A stretch of DNA of 51,810 nucleotides from Martinezella lusitana (GCF_900094565.1 NZ_FMAF01000036.1:1-51810); one strand, 5' to 3'; counted from the first letter of the stretch, positions 1-9,244 are shown. Numbers and translations: made by a program. The notes: a model not told the origin generated them from the letters alone.

Positions 1-351
1 TCCGCTTCACGCCCCCTCAACGCCGGTCGCCGCTTGCCCGGTCACCAGGCATCTGACAAGCTGATCCCAGAGAGACGACACACCTCTGGTTTTGACGACA
101 GGTTCCACGTTACGACGCTTCATCGGAAGGTTCATTTTCATTCGTCTCTCGGATGCGTACCGGCCCAGGGTTTGCCCTGGACTTGCCTCCAACGCTCACG
201 ACCACGTCTCTTAAACGCAGCCGCTTGGAGTGGTTTGAGCCCAGCTCCTGAAAGCCGAGCCCGAGGGGCCAACCCTCATCATTATCGCAGCTTCAAGCAC
301 ACAGATTGTCAGGCCATATAGACCATCCTTTCCGAGTGCTCTGCAGCACAC
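1..351 (-). mobile_element. Group II intron, 5' part (runs off the window)
   Basis: Read on the minus strand, the sequence entering at position 351 begins GTGTGCTG, which fits the GUGYG 5' end of bacterial group II introns. It sits exactly where the IS66 tnpC reading frame stops making sense, after codons for LAAERLHGDD. The rest is G+C-rich and structured, as expected of intron domain I, and contains no convincing long reading frame. The intron-encoded reverse transcriptase would lie further along, beyond the window start. The 3' half of what may be the same type of intron is at the other end of the window. The junction is read from motif and context only; the fold was not computed. Confidence 0.7.
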
Positions 352-565
352 TGTCATCGCCGTGAAGACGCTCGGCAGCCAGCACTTGTGCCTCGATTAG
401 CCCCGTTCAACACCGCGGCGCAAGCGCCAACCTGGTCGGCCAATGTCGAGAGGCTGAGGTCGATGCCTTTACGGGCATAGCGCTCACTTTGCCGGTTCAG
501 CGGCTGATGCTGACCGAACTTCTCAAACAGGATCATCGCCAAAAGGTTCGGCCCGGCAAAGCACG
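352..565 (-). pseudogene. tnpC: IS66 family transposase TnpC, decayed 5'-truncated fragment
   Basis: The minus strand encodes the IS66 TnpC stretch GPNLLAMILFEKFGQHQPLN, then STLADQVGACAAVL, and in a shifted frame LIEAQVLAAERLHGDD. These segments are adjacent in the middle of intact TnpC proteins. Residues normally before the first stretch are missing, so the gene is cut at about position 565. A small deletion between the AAVL and LIEAQVL segments breaks the frame. The group II intron then enters at 351/352. No tnpA or tnpB lies upstream. This is a dead remnant. Confidence 0.75.
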
Positions 566-723
566 TGGCCTCCAGTGAACCGAAGAGCTTCTTCACCTCG
601 GAGATCCGAGGTAAATCGGTCATGACATTTTTCTTTTTCGGACTTACTTAAGTGCGGCCCGCACCATTGCGCAGATCGAGATTCCCCGTAAAGAGTCTCT
701 TTTCATCAATTCTGGGGGATTAC

Positions 724-2421
724 ATGAGCGTGGGCATTTCGCAGCGTAGCCGCACAAGTACTGAAGACGGACGCATCATCATAACCGGCACAGGCAGAGC
801 AGGAACAACTCTGCTCGTTCAATACTTTACGGCTTTGGGTTTCGACACTGGTTTCAGCATGAACGGAATCTTTAAAGAGATCGACAGCTTTTCGCATGCC
901 GGGCTGGAAAGAAAGCTCGTTGATGAAACAAACCCCTACGTCATTAAGTCTCCTGAATTCGCTGATCATTTGATGGATGTCCTCAAAGAAGGGCGCATGA
1001 AGATATTTTCTGCCATTATACCGATGCGAAATTTGTTCGACGCCGCCGCAAGCCGTCGACGTGTATTTAAAGCGGGTGTCCAATGGGGTTCGCTATGGAA
1101 AACGAAAGACCCAAATAAACAAGAAGACATGCTGGCCATGCAGTTTTATAAGGCCATGTACCCCCTAGTGAAATACGGCGTCCCGACCTATTTTCTCGAC
1201 TTTCCCCGCTTCGCCGAAGACTTTGACTATTTTTTCAGGACACTCCGGCCGCTTACCGATGTGCATGGTGTCACACGAGCAGAAGCAAAGGCCGCCTATA
1301 CTCGTGTTGTAGATAAATCAAAAATTCATTCATTCCGCGCGCTTTTTTCCACCCCGGGAAAATCCAAAAGAGGAATTGAGATAGTGCAAAACAACCTGAC
1401 CGCGGCTTCGGATAATACAGTGTCCTCGAACCCGAACATTCTACTTCCACATGTATTTCGGGAGAAAGATTTCGTAGATCTGGGAACAGCCGTCGAGAGC
1501 CGATACGCAGGCATATTTTCGCCGCGCGAGGAAGTCTCTGTCGTTCCGCTAGGCGTCACGGCGCAATTTTTAGAGAATCCTGAGGATTTCCATCACGCCG
1601 CGACAGATACGGATCATGCGCAATGGCTTATAAGTACGGTGCTTGAGAGAATTTCCCATGTTCCGGAGAATTCCCTCGTTCTGGACGTGGGATCTGGCTC
1701 TGGCAATACTGCATTCGCGCTGCTACGAGCGTTGAGAAATCCGGTCATTTTGGCGACCGACATAAGCAGACCGCTGCTAAGGTCACTATTGACGACGGCA
1801 AAAACTGTGAAGAACGGCAGTTCGATTGTTCCTATCTGCATCGACTTGAACAAGCCCTCTTTCCGAGACAACAGGTTCGATTTGATTGTTGGCAGGGCTA
1901 TTCTCCACCACCTTTTCGAACCTGATATTCTGATCAAGAATCTGTACGCCAGCATGAAGCCAGGTTCATCAATGGTCTTTTTTGAGCCATATGAATGTGG
2001 CTATGCATTTTTCGGGATGCTCTTGGAGATGATCATCGAGACGGCAAATAGAATGCCCGGAGTCTCAGACGAGATTATCACTTTCCTGCGAGGAACAAGC
2101 CTCAGCTATCAGAAATGCGAACCGAAACCCGTCGAAGAATATGCCAACCTGGATGATAAATGGAATTTCAGCCGCAGCTATTTTGAACGCGTTGCCGACG
2201 ACCTCGGGGCGCACTTAAGAATTTATCCGATGTATAAGAGCGCTCATCCTTACAGCGGCGAGTTAGCTTTCCGTCTAAAAGCGGGGGCTGGGGCCGAAAA
2301 AGATGCACTGCCGCAATGGGCGTGGGATTTGATGGAGAAGTGGGAATCGCGGCTTTCGCAGGACGCACTCGACGAAATGGCCTATGCAGTGTCAGTTGTA
2401 TTTACGAAACCGGCAAGTTGA
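724..2421 (+). CDS. Sulfotransferase-like P-loop domain fused to SAM methyltransferase
   Basis: This protein of 565 residues has two parts. The N-terminal ~250 residues carry a P-loop, TGTGRAGTT (about 21-29), of the sulfotransferase-like NTPase type. They also carry the IIPMR motif, which recurs in the protein at 48593. The C-terminal ~280 residues are a class I methyltransferase with LDVGSGSGN (about 320-328) and a downstream DLIVGRAILHHL segment. Start chosen at ATG 724 because GGGGGAT lies just upstream; an in-frame start at 652 lacks such a site. It heads a block of surface-glycan genes, so a role in decorating a polysaccharide is inferred. Whether the N-terminal part transfers sulfate or is a related P-loop enzyme cannot be told from sequence. 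Confidence 0.72.
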   Translation: MSVGISQRSRTSTEDGRIIITGTGRAGTTLLVQYFTALGFDTGFSMNGIFKEIDSFSHAGLERKLVDETNPYVIKSPEFADHLMDVLKEGRMKIFSAIIPMRNLFDAAASRRRVFKAGVQWGSLWKTKDPNKQEDMLAMQFYKAMYPLVKYGVPTYFLDFPRFAEDFDYFFRTLRPLTDVHGVTRAEAKAAYTRVVDKSKIHSFRALFSTPGKSKRGIEIVQNNLTAASDNTVSSNPNILLPHVFREKDFVDLGTAVESRYAGIFSPREEVSVVPLGVTAQFLENPEDFHHAATDTDHAQWLISTVLERISHVPENSLVLDVGSGSGNTAFALLRALRNPVILATDISRPLLRSLLTTAKTVKNGSSIVPICIDLNKPSFRDNRFDLIVGRAILHHLFEPDILIKNLYASMKPGSSMVFFEPYECGYAFFGMLLEMIIETANRMPGVSDEIITFLRGTSLSYQKCEPKPVEEYANLDDKWNFSRSYFERVADDLGAHLRIYPMYKSAHPYSGELAFRLKAGAGAEKDALPQWAWDLMEKWESRLSQDALDEMAYAVSVVFTKPAS

Positions 2422-2515
2422 ACCTCCCTAAAAATTTCTAATGAACATGGTAGCTTTGGGGCGATAGTATTGAACTGACTTACTTCAAAGCTGCCTAAGA
2501 ATTCGAGAGCATGGA

Positions 2516-3322
2516 ATGGCGATCAAGCCCAAGATAGATTTCACCAGATTTTCATACGCCATCCAGCAAAAAATGAACGTCATGAATGCCGTAATGTTGC
2601 GCGATATGCGTACTCGTTTTTTCAATCACGGCCTTGGGTTTTTGGTACAATCCCTGTGGCCACTCAGCCACATGATTGTTTTGTTGACACTTTATAACTT
2701 TGCCGGCCGAAGTGCCCCGTTTGGCGACAGTCTCAACGTTTTCTTTGCTACCGGCTTGGTGCCTACGCTAAGTTTCATGTACATCTCCCGGTTCATGTCA
2801 CTCTCTGTCGTGCTAAACAAGCCGATGCTATCTTTCCCGGCCGTAACCGTCACCGACATATTGTTTGCTCGCGCGTTGTTGGAAATTATTGCTGGGGCCC
2901 TCACGCTTCTTTTGATCATAATTGTCTTATGGTGCACTGGTGCCAACCCTACGCCGGTCGACCCGGCGCAAGCAGTTTTATGCTACCTTTCGACCGTCTT
3001 GCTTGCCGTAGGCGTTGGAACTTTGGCTGGGGTACTAGTAATGATGTTCGAATTGTTCGTTACTGTATATGCGCTGCTATGCATTCTGTTCTACATCAGC
3101 TCCGGAACGCTTTTCGTTGCGAACCAACTTCCGAGCTCACTCGCGGTTCCCTTGTCATACAGCCCGCTCATCCAAAGCGTCGAATGGATGAGGACTGCTT
3201 ATTTTGAGAACTACAGTGACAGCCTCGTAAACAGAGGATATCTCGTTATCTTCGGACTCACATGCCTACTGCTAGGCCTAGGCCTGGAGCGGCTTTTTCG
3301 ACGGCGGATAATGGAAGGATAG
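2516..3322 (+). CDS. ABC-2 type polysaccharide export permease (KpsM/Wzm-like)
   Basis: The 268-residue protein has about six hydrophobic segments. Near the N-terminus is the amphipathic segment AVMLRDMRTRF, typical of KpsM/CtrC/BexB capsule-export permeases. The C-terminus ends in the basic segment RLFRRRIMEG. Such permeases pair with a KpsT-type ATPase to carry lipid-linked polysaccharide across the inner membrane. No ATPase gene of that type is in the window (the only ABC ATPase is FhuC-like), so the partner must be elsewhere or lost. It lies between the fusion protein at 724 and a convergent GT61 gene. Start at ATG 2516; another ATG at 2511 is out of frame. Confidence 0.8.
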   Translation: MAIKPKIDFTRFSYAIQQKMNVMNAVMLRDMRTRFFNHGLGFLVQSLWPLSHMIVLLTLYNFAGRSAPFGDSLNVFFATGLVPTLSFMYISRFMSLSVVLNKPMLSFPAVTVTDILFARALLEIIAGALTLLLIIIVLWCTGANPTPVDPAQAVLCYLSTVLLAVGVGTLAGVLVMMFELFVTVYALLCILFYISSGTLFVANQLPSSLAVPLSYSPLIQSVEWMRTAYFENYSDSLVNRGYLVIFGLTCLLLGLGLERLFRRRIMEG

Positions 3323-3328
3323 CACCAA

Positions 3329-4456
3329 CTATCCAACCAAGCTGAGAAAATGGCTAATTTTTCCTAAGTCCACCTCAAAGTCCGCAGTGGATGGGTCGGT
3401 GTCGCCCATATCTTTGCAGAATATTTCACTATAGCGAATTCCGCTGATAGAAGCCAAATCCCAGAAAAAGGGGTCGATGAATCGTGAGGACGATAGCACC
3501 AGCGCATGCGCTCTCGGGTTGCAGAATATTATATTCGTAAGCGCTGCTCCCTTCCCTCCAATAATTACTTCGGCGTTCTGAAATGCCTTTATCTGCTGCC
3601 CAAAGCTATAGAGTTCCGGAAAGAATGTCACAAACCCTCGAGATTCAAGAAACTGCTCGAATTCGGGGCTATTTACGATGTGTCGCGTCCCAATCTTTTG
3701 CCTGCTAATATATAGACGATTCCCCTTGAACGGCTCATCCACAGTACCAAATAGCCTGATGGACGCCTCTTTCGTAAAATCGATTGCCGTTGGATGCTTG
3801 AACAACGGAGGGACATGAACTGGCTGAACGTAAAGCAGCTGCTTGACATTCAATGGCATTTGATCGTTCGCGAATATGATCTCAGCATTTGGGAAATATT
3901 CATGGGCACATCGTAACATGATTTCCTTCAAGGGGCCGGAAACATCGCCGTAAATTATGGTGTCAATCTGTACCCCTGCCGCGCTCATCGCCGGGAGAAT
4001 AGGCATAAGGTCAACAAGGTAATGGCCAAAATTTCGATACCAGGGCCTTTTTACGAGAAGCGTTGTACCGTTTCCGGCCTTATCCCCTCGGTTTGGCAAT
4101 TCCATGTTTTCAAATGTACCAAGAACACCATCAGGTTTAATCCCGTGGTTGATAAATTCGATCGCGCTATCAAGTACTAGAGAGCCGGTAGAGAGTATAA
4201 CTGTCCCCTGCCCTACAACCGTTGCGTTTTCAAACCTAAAGAGATGTATGTCTTTTGGCGCACAACCAGATTGACCCATGACATCGCCAAAATAAGCACT
4301 CTCATCGTGCGATAGATACTGCGTGTCTAGATGAAACGGCCGGGGCCGGTCATACCCTTTTCCCGGAATTAGCGTACCGAGCACGGACGCTGTCACTGGC
4401 TTCTTCGTACCTGCGATGAGTTCAGCACAGGAAACAACGTTGTTATTTATTTTCAA
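3329..4456 (-). CDS. Glycosyltransferase family 61 (DUF563-type) protein
   Basis: At 375 residues it fits the size of bacterial GT61 enzymes. It has the family hallmarks in order: GHYLVDLMPILPAM in the middle, LYISRQK before the C-terminal third, then AEVIIGGKGAALTNIIFC, which matches the conserved E-x-I-x-G-x-x-G-A-x-L-T-N motif. It probably transfers a sugar during surface polysaccharide synthesis. The start is TTG at 4456: AAGGA sits seven bases upstream and no ATG lies near the conserved N-terminus, so the weak codon looks real. It is convergent with the ABC permease, with only six bases between the stop codons. Confidence 0.78.
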   Translation of the reverse strand: MKINNNVVSCAELIAGTKKPVTASVLGTLIPGKGYDRPRPFHLDTQYLSHDESAYFGDVMGQSGCAPKDIHLFRFENATVVGQGTVILSTGSLVLDSAIEFINHGIKPDGVLGTFENMELPNRGDKAGNGTTLLVKRPWYRNFGHYLVDLMPILPAMSAAGVQIDTIIYGDVSGPLKEIMLRCAHEYFPNAEIIFANDQMPLNVKQLLYVQPVHVPPLFKHPTAIDFTKEASIRLFGTVDEPFKGNRLYISRQKIGTRHIVNSPEFEQFLESRGFVTFFPELYSFGQQIKAFQNAEVIIGGKGAALTNIIFCNPRAHALVLSSSRFIDPFFWDLASISGIRYSEIFCKDMGDTDPSTADFEVDLGKISHFLSLVG

Positions 4457-4559
4457 CTGCTTATCCTTCGCAGAATTTGATAAACTAGAGCCCTTTCAGT
4501 TGCTTTTAGCACACTGTTCACCTATGGATAGGCCCATTTTGAACAATGGAGTTTCGGGA

Positions 4560-5288
4560 ATGTTCATCCACATTAATAGCGGAATTGGCTTCAGAGATTT
4601 TATAACGCAGATGGTTCGTAGTAAGCGTGCAAGAACTTATCTCGAAGTTGGCGTACGAGACGGAGCGACGTTGACGATGATCGATTGCGATGCGATTGGC
4701 GTCGACCCGTATTTTCAGTTCACGGTTAACCCCGCTGGCAAAAAAAGAGCACTCTATCTGTTTCAAGAGACGAGCGACGAATTTTTTCGGGACCGAGATG
4801 TTAAGGCCATCATGGCAAAACCGATTGACGTTGTGTTTCTCGACGGCCTGCATCAGTTTGAGTACCTCCTTCGCGACTTCATCAATAGCGAACGCGTTTG
4901 CCATAGCACTGGTCTGATCATGTTGGACGATTGCCTGCCGGTTAACGCGGAGATGACCGAGCGAGAGCATCGCCCCGAAAAACGTCTGAATGCCGATCTT
5001 GCGCAATGGTGGACAGGTGATGTCTGGAAGCTGGTTCCTATCCTCAAAAAATGGCGTCCTGATCTTCGCATCACATTGGTTGACACTAACCCTACCGGGA
5101 ACGTCTGCATCACCAATCTCGACCCGTCTTCGACTGTCCTGAAAGACAACTTTTACAAGATTGTCGATGAATATAGGAACATTCATATGAACGACGAAGT
5201 GCTTCAAAAATTCTATGAAGAAAACGAGGTCATATCGACATCGACAGTTCTGAATGGTTTTGACGCCTCGTACGTTGTGGGTCCTTGA
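4560..5288 (+). CDS. Methyltransferase-like protein (class I SAM fold, Methyltransf_24 type)
   Basis: From ATG 4560 the protein is 242 residues. It shows YLEVGVRDGATL, which fits the glycine-rich SAM loop, then IGVDP, and DVVFLDGLHQFEYLLRDF, a pattern seen in glycan-cluster methyltransferases that act on sugars. Start 4560 has GGAG eight bases upstream. An in-frame ATG at 4524 is possible, and the one at 4416 would overlap the divergent GT61 gene. It lies among glycosyltransferases, so O-methylation of a surface glycan is a fair inference. Catalysis is not proven by motif. Confidence 0.65.
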   Translation: MFIHINSGIGFRDFITQMVRSKRARTYLEVGVRDGATLTMIDCDAIGVDPYFQFTVNPAGKKRALYLFQETSDEFFRDRDVKAIMAKPIDVVFLDGLHQFEYLLRDFINSERVCHSTGLIMLDDCLPVNAEMTEREHRPEKRLNADLAQWWTGDVWKLVPILKKWRPDLRITLVDTNPTGNVCITNLDPSSTVLKDNFYKIVDEYRNIHMNDEVLQKFYEENEVISTSTVLNGFDASYVVGP

Positions 5289-5403
5289 CCAATCAAAACG
5301 CTCTCCGGCTGAATTTTTCAGCTTGCATTGGGCTGCCCCTCATAACTACTAATCTCCTAAAAATCATCAAAGCTTATTATCAATTTTCTCAACCAGAGAT
5401 TAC

Positions 5404-7887
5404 ATGGGGGCTCCGTTGCGTATTCCGGTATTTTCAAAAAGTCGATCAAGCAACAAGCCTTCAGAAACAGAACTGCAGCGCGCCCAGAGAATTCGCGATG
5501 CGGGCGACATATGGGGTGCCTTTACGATCCTACGGGCGGGGTATGAAAAGCAGCCATCCGAAGAAATTGCCACCGAACTATCAAGCCTAATTGGAACCAC
5601 CTCTGGTTATGTGGATGTTCTGGCCGCCATGGCTTCTCATTTCGACAATAATTTCTATCTCAACTCCAATCCTGACGTTCGAGGCGCTACCAAGGACGGC
5701 GATATCCACTATCTTCTTTATGGATGGAAGGAAAATCGAAATCCCTCGCCATTCTTCGACAATGCCTTCTATCGCGATCGCAATCCCGATCTGAAACCAG
5801 GAGAATTCCTCCTGTCACATTTCGCGAAGTGCGGTAAGGCAGCCGGCAGCCCAGCGAACCCTATTAACGACCGCTATTGGTTTGAGCCATTTTCGCCAAC
5901 CGATGAGCAGTGGAGCAAACTTTCACCCGCAAGGATGAACGATAATACAGAGACGGTAGTCATAATCCCTGTTTATAAGGGATATGAAGAAACGATGACT
6001 GCCATTTATCACGCCGTTTCCTCAAGGGGAAATGATCGATATTCTCTCTTGGTGATTAACGATAAAAGCCCAGATGATGCTATAAATGCTAGACTTCGAT
6101 CTCTCGCGGCCAAAGGGTTGTTTGAATATCATGCAAGCGTGATAAACCGTGGCTTTGTTCAAACCTGCAATTATGCGATTAAGGAACTGAGTGGGAACCA
6201 CGACGTCATTCTGTTGAATTCGGACGCTTACGTTTTCCCTGGTTGGTACAATCGCCTCAAAGCCCACGCGATCGATCCCTCCGTGGCTACGGTCACTCCG
6301 CTTTCCAATAACGCGACGATCTGCAGTTATCCCCTAACCCATCGTGACAACTTTCTGGCTCTCGAATGCACACCCGAACAATTGGATACGCTAGCGGCAA
6401 ACGCCAACAGGGGTCTTGCTGTTGAAACCCCAACCGGCGTCGGTTTCTGCTTCTACATGAACCGCAACGTCATCAACAAAATCGGAGCACTTGACTCGGA
6501 CGCATTTAAGGTCGGCTACGGCGAAGAAAATGATTTTTGCATGCGTGCGCTCAATCACGGTTACAAAAACCTGATCGTCGGCGATGTTTTTGTATTCCAC
6601 ACGGGATCTGTGTCTTTCTCCGCGATAAAGGAAGAGAACTTCAACATGGGTCAAAAGGCCTTAGAAGTGAACCATCCCAATTATTCCCCGCTAGTTCGCG
6701 GCCACATCATGGCAGACCCAGAGCTGCATCTACGACGCAGGCTGGACATGGAACGTCTCTCCGCTGCGCTGCGTGGCGCCACTGTTTTTGTGACCCACAA
6801 ATGGGGTGGTGGAATAAACACCTATCTGAAACAACAGAAAGAAGCTTTGAAGGACAAGAAATCGGATTTTGTTACACTTCAAGTGCATGATAGTTGCCGA
6901 GTTACGGTCAATACCGACTATGGGCTCTTCGTTCCTAATCTTACAAATATTGATCTCAGAAACGAGTTCGGCTTAGTCGCTGAGATGATTGACAAGCTCT
7001 CACCGAAACTTTTCCATGTGAACAGCTTCGCCGGCATCGACTGGCATTGGCATAAGAAACTGCTCGAACTTATCAGCGAGAGCGGCATCCCGTACAAGTA
7101 TGTAGGGCACGACTATTCGTCCATCAGCCATCACTATCAGCTTCTTCGACCCGACAATATTTACGCACCCATCCCGTCAATTCAGGAACGCCGCACTTGG
7201 TCAACAATGATTGAGAATTCTGGCAGCATCGACATTTGCGATCCAGATGAACGGCTTGAGGCTTATACCGGCTTTCTAGTGAAGGCTGCTGTAGTGGAAG
7301 TCCCAAGCAAAGCGGCCAACGCTATTCTTGAACGCGAGTTTCCACAGGTGACTTTCAACGTAGTTCCGCATGATGATCACCTTCCAGATTTTCCGATAGC
7401 GACTCGCCGCGCCAGGGACAAGAGAATCAAAGTCGCTGTTATCGGGGCGATCGGCCCCCACAAAGGCAGCGACGTTTTAACAGCATTAGCTGTTGATGCT
7501 AAAAACAGAAATCTCGAACTCGATTACACTTTGGTGGGGTACAGCAGCAACGATGAGCTATTGAAGTCCCAAGGTGTTTATATCACTGGCCCGTATCATA
7601 CTGAAGCAGAGGCCCTGGACATTCTATCTCGGGCGCAGCCCGATTTCGTGCTGATCCCGAGCATCTGGCCGGAAACATTCTGCTATGCTTTGTCAATGGC
7701 CTTGAAATTGCTCATACCGCCTGTTGTCTTTGATATCGGAGCGCAAGCAGAACGCGTTTCCCCTCTCGCGTGGGGGGTGACTCTGCCAATCAGCCTAGCC
7801 TACGCGCCCCGAAAGCTGTCTGAAACCCTATTAGGTATCGACATCGATAAATTGTGGGATGCCAGGGAAAGAAAGATAGCCGCATAG
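5404..7887 (+). CDS. Two-domain glycosyltransferase (GT2 plus GT4-like)
   Basis: The 827-residue protein has three regions. Residues ~75-145 hold two copies of a pattern seen in rhizobial glycan proteins (YLNSNPDV; AFYRDRNPDL). Residues ~180-430 form a GT-A family 2 domain: VVIIPVYKGYEETM, then NSDAYVFPG at the metal-binding position, and GYGEENDFCMRA as the acceptor-side acidic motif. Residues ~455-827 are GT-B family 4-like, with THKWGGGINTYL, IGAIGPHKGSDVL and PETFCYALSMAL. Two transferase domains in one chain suggest consecutive sugar additions to one surface glycan. It is followed by a sulfotransferase-like gene on the same strand. Confidence 0.8.
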   Translation: MGAPLRIPVFSKSRSSNKPSETELQRAQRIRDAGDIWGAFTILRAGYEKQPSEEIATELSSLIGTTSGYVDVLAAMASHFDNNFYLNSNPDVRGATKDGDIHYLLYGWKENRNPSPFFDNAFYRDRNPDLKPGEFLLSHFAKCGKAAGSPANPINDRYWFEPFSPTDEQWSKLSPARMNDNTETVVIIPVYKGYEETMTAIYHAVSSRGNDRYSLLVINDKSPDDAINARLRSLAAKGLFEYHASVINRGFVQTCNYAIKELSGNHDVILLNSDAYVFPGWYNRLKAHAIDPSVATVTPLSNNATICSYPLTHRDNFLALECTPEQLDTLAANANRGLAVETPTGVGFCFYMNRNVINKIGALDSDAFKVGYGEENDFCMRALNHGYKNLIVGDVFVFHTGSVSFSAIKEENFNMGQKALEVNHPNYSPLVRGHIMADPELHLRRRLDMERLSAALRGATVFVTHKWGGGINTYLKQQKEALKDKKSDFVTLQVHDSCRVTVNTDYGLFVPNLTNIDLRNEFGLVAEMIDKLSPKLFHVNSFAGIDWHWHKKLLELISESGIPYKYVGHDYSSISHHYQLLRPDNIYAPIPSIQERRTWSTMIENSGSIDICDPDERLEAYTGFLVKAAVVEVPSKAANAILEREFPQVTFNVVPHDDHLPDFPIATRRARDKRIKVAVIGAIGPHKGSDVLTALAVDAKNRNLELDYTLVGYSSNDELLKSQGVYITGPYHTEAEALDILSRAQPDFVLIPSIWPETFCYALSMALKLLIPPVVFDIGAQAERVSPLAWGVTLPISLAYAPRKLSETLLGIDIDKLWDARERKIAA

Positions 7888-7958
7888 GCAGCCACAAGAA
7901 ACTTCGTCATGACCGCAAACCGAAGCTGCACGGAATACTCAAACCACAACGTCGCAAT

Positions 7959-8651
7959 ATGGCAAACGTAGTCATTCATATTGGCCTACACAAAACTGGA
8001 TCAACGTCGATACAGCATTTCATGGCAACCAACAGGAAGCTGCTTCACGATAACGGCGCTCTCTATTACGAAGGTGTCCTAAATGACCAAAATCATGTAG
8101 ACTTGCACGTTGTTTCAATTCGTCCTGACAGAGAAACTCCCTTTAAACGCCTTACTGGCGCTAAAAGTACGCCAGAGCTTGTCGAGACCGTGCGCTCGCG
8201 CATCAGTGACGCATTGTCCAAAAATGCCAGATTGACGGTCTTCTCGAATGAAGGGATTTCTCTGATCGCTCATAAGGACGAGGCACTTCGTCTGAAGTCC
8301 CTTTTTCCCAACTCCAGCATTAAAATTCTTGTCTATCTAAGAAAGAAAGAAGACTTTCTGGCTTCGTACCGGGCGCAGATGGAGAATCTCGAATATCCGA
8401 GAGTTGTTACCAGGGATTCATACGCCTACACGAAAGATGATACTTGGTTACTCGATTATCAGAAGAGACTGAGCCTATTCCGAACCGTTTTCGGTGGCCA
8501 GAATGTTGTTGAAATTGACTATGATAATGAGATGCAATTTCATGGGAGTGTGATCCCGTCGTTTATCGAATTCATCGGCGCCAAATCTCTTTTTTCGGCA
8601 TCCGATTGGCAACGCATATGGCTTAACACACGCTCAGAAATAAGCCTCTAA
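7959..8651 (+). CDS. Sulfotransferase-like protein
   Basis: The 230-residue protein begins MANVVIHIGLHKTGSTSIQ, a clear 5'-phosphosulfate-binding loop of bacterial sulfotransferases, followed by VFSNEGIS and ILVYLRKKEDFLASYRAQM, which fits the 3'-phosphate-binding region. It should use PAPS to sulfate a carbohydrate. Start at ATG 7959, because a longer frame from 7854 would overlap the glycosyltransferase gene and add residues outside the family. cysD-cysNC for PAPS synthesis follow after the IS21 insertion. It is shorter than many relatives, so C-terminal loss is possible. Confidence 0.7.
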   Translation: MANVVIHIGLHKTGSTSIQHFMATNRKLLHDNGALYYEGVLNDQNHVDLHVVSIRPDRETPFKRLTGAKSTPELVETVRSRISDALSKNARLTVFSNEGISLIAHKDEALRLKSLFPNSSIKILVYLRKKEDFLASYRAQMENLEYPRVVTRDSYAYTKDDTWLLDYQKRLSLFRTVFGGQNVVEIDYDNEMQFHGSVIPSFIEFIGAKSLFSASDWQRIWLNTRSEISL

Positions 8652-8749
8652 GAACGAAGCGGCAAAAAACTGAACATCGCTTCCTAAAGATAGTGCGTTG
8701 CCGGCCAAGAATGACTGCCGCCAAACGTTTTAACGCATCTGAAAAGATT

Positions 8750-8946
8750 TCAAGGAACTTCGAAACCTCCGTTCAGCAAGAATGCCACGACACCGGCGGC
8801 GATGTGGCTGATGAAAATCAGTTCCCGATGATGACGGCGCCGATCCGGCGGATAGCATCTGCGAAGGTAATGCCAGCAGCCATGCCCCCAGTGCCGACGA
8901 CGCCGAGCGCCCCAAGGCCGATTAGCTTCCAGCGCCTTACGTCATC
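8750..8946 (-). pseudogene. Decayed small membrane protein gene
   Basis: On the minus strand, one frame reads WKLIGLGALGVVGTGGMAAG then ITFADAIRRIGAVIIGN and stops. A second frame continues directly with LIFISHIAAGVVAFLLNGGF and stops at 8750. Both look like hydrophobic segments of one small membrane protein split by a one-base frame change, and no start codon fits the first part. A further piece, MDDWRPSVWKL, lies just upstream in another frame. I do not recognise the family; a holin-like or small membrane protein is only a guess. Confidence 0.35.
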
Positions 8947-9086
8947 AAATCAGAGCTTCCAGACGCTTGGTCTCCAATCATCCATGTCGCATTCCGCGCG
9001 CTAATTGTGAAGCATCCCGTAGCCGTGCCATATTTGCAGTACGTCTCCGGAGCGGACCTAATGTGCCAGAAAATTACCAATGCTTA

Positions 9087-9093
9087 CTCTTCC
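9087..9093. repeat. IS21 target site duplication, left copy
   Basis: CTCTTCC immediately precedes the TG at the left tip of the element and recurs immediately after the CA at the right tip (11720-11726). Seven bases is within the IS21-family range. Confidence 0.85.
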
Positions 9094-9095
9094 TG

Positions 9096-9190
9096 TGCGT
9101 ATTCCGATGAAGCCGGCCATCGATTCCGATTTGAAGCCGGCCAGTCATTCCGATTTCATTCCGGCCGGCGTTCCGATTTGAAGGCGGCCA
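9096..9190. repeat. Left-end iterated repeats of IS21 element
   Basis: Four units resembling ATTCCGATTTGAAGCCGGCC occur at roughly 24-base intervals starting near 9101, 9123, 9147 and 9171. They match the outermost inverted repeat and are the expected multiple IstA-binding sites. Confidence 0.75.
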
Positions 9191-9244
9191 TTTGTCGGAC
9201 TGATCCTGGGTCTTTTGGATGTTTGGATTGAGTTTTGTTTTTGG

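Larger units (their letters stand above)
8652..9093. other. Gene-poor stretch between sulfotransferase gene and IS21
   Basis: No intact gene is apparent in these 442 bases apart from the decayed membrane-protein frame described separately. The right edge is the target site of the IS21-family element. Confidence 0.5.

Noticed and set aside
7..192. 61-codon minus-strand frame inside the left intron end
   Set aside because: It shows no reverse transcriptase or maturase motif and lies in the structured 5' intron region; taken as chance.
34..321. 95-codon plus-strand frame at the window start
   Set aside because: Antisense to the group II intron 5' region, with no family features.
3317..3334. 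GGATAG-N6-CTATCC hairpin between convergent genes
   Set aside because: Only a six-base stem with no T-run, overlapping the stop codons; too weak to call a terminator.
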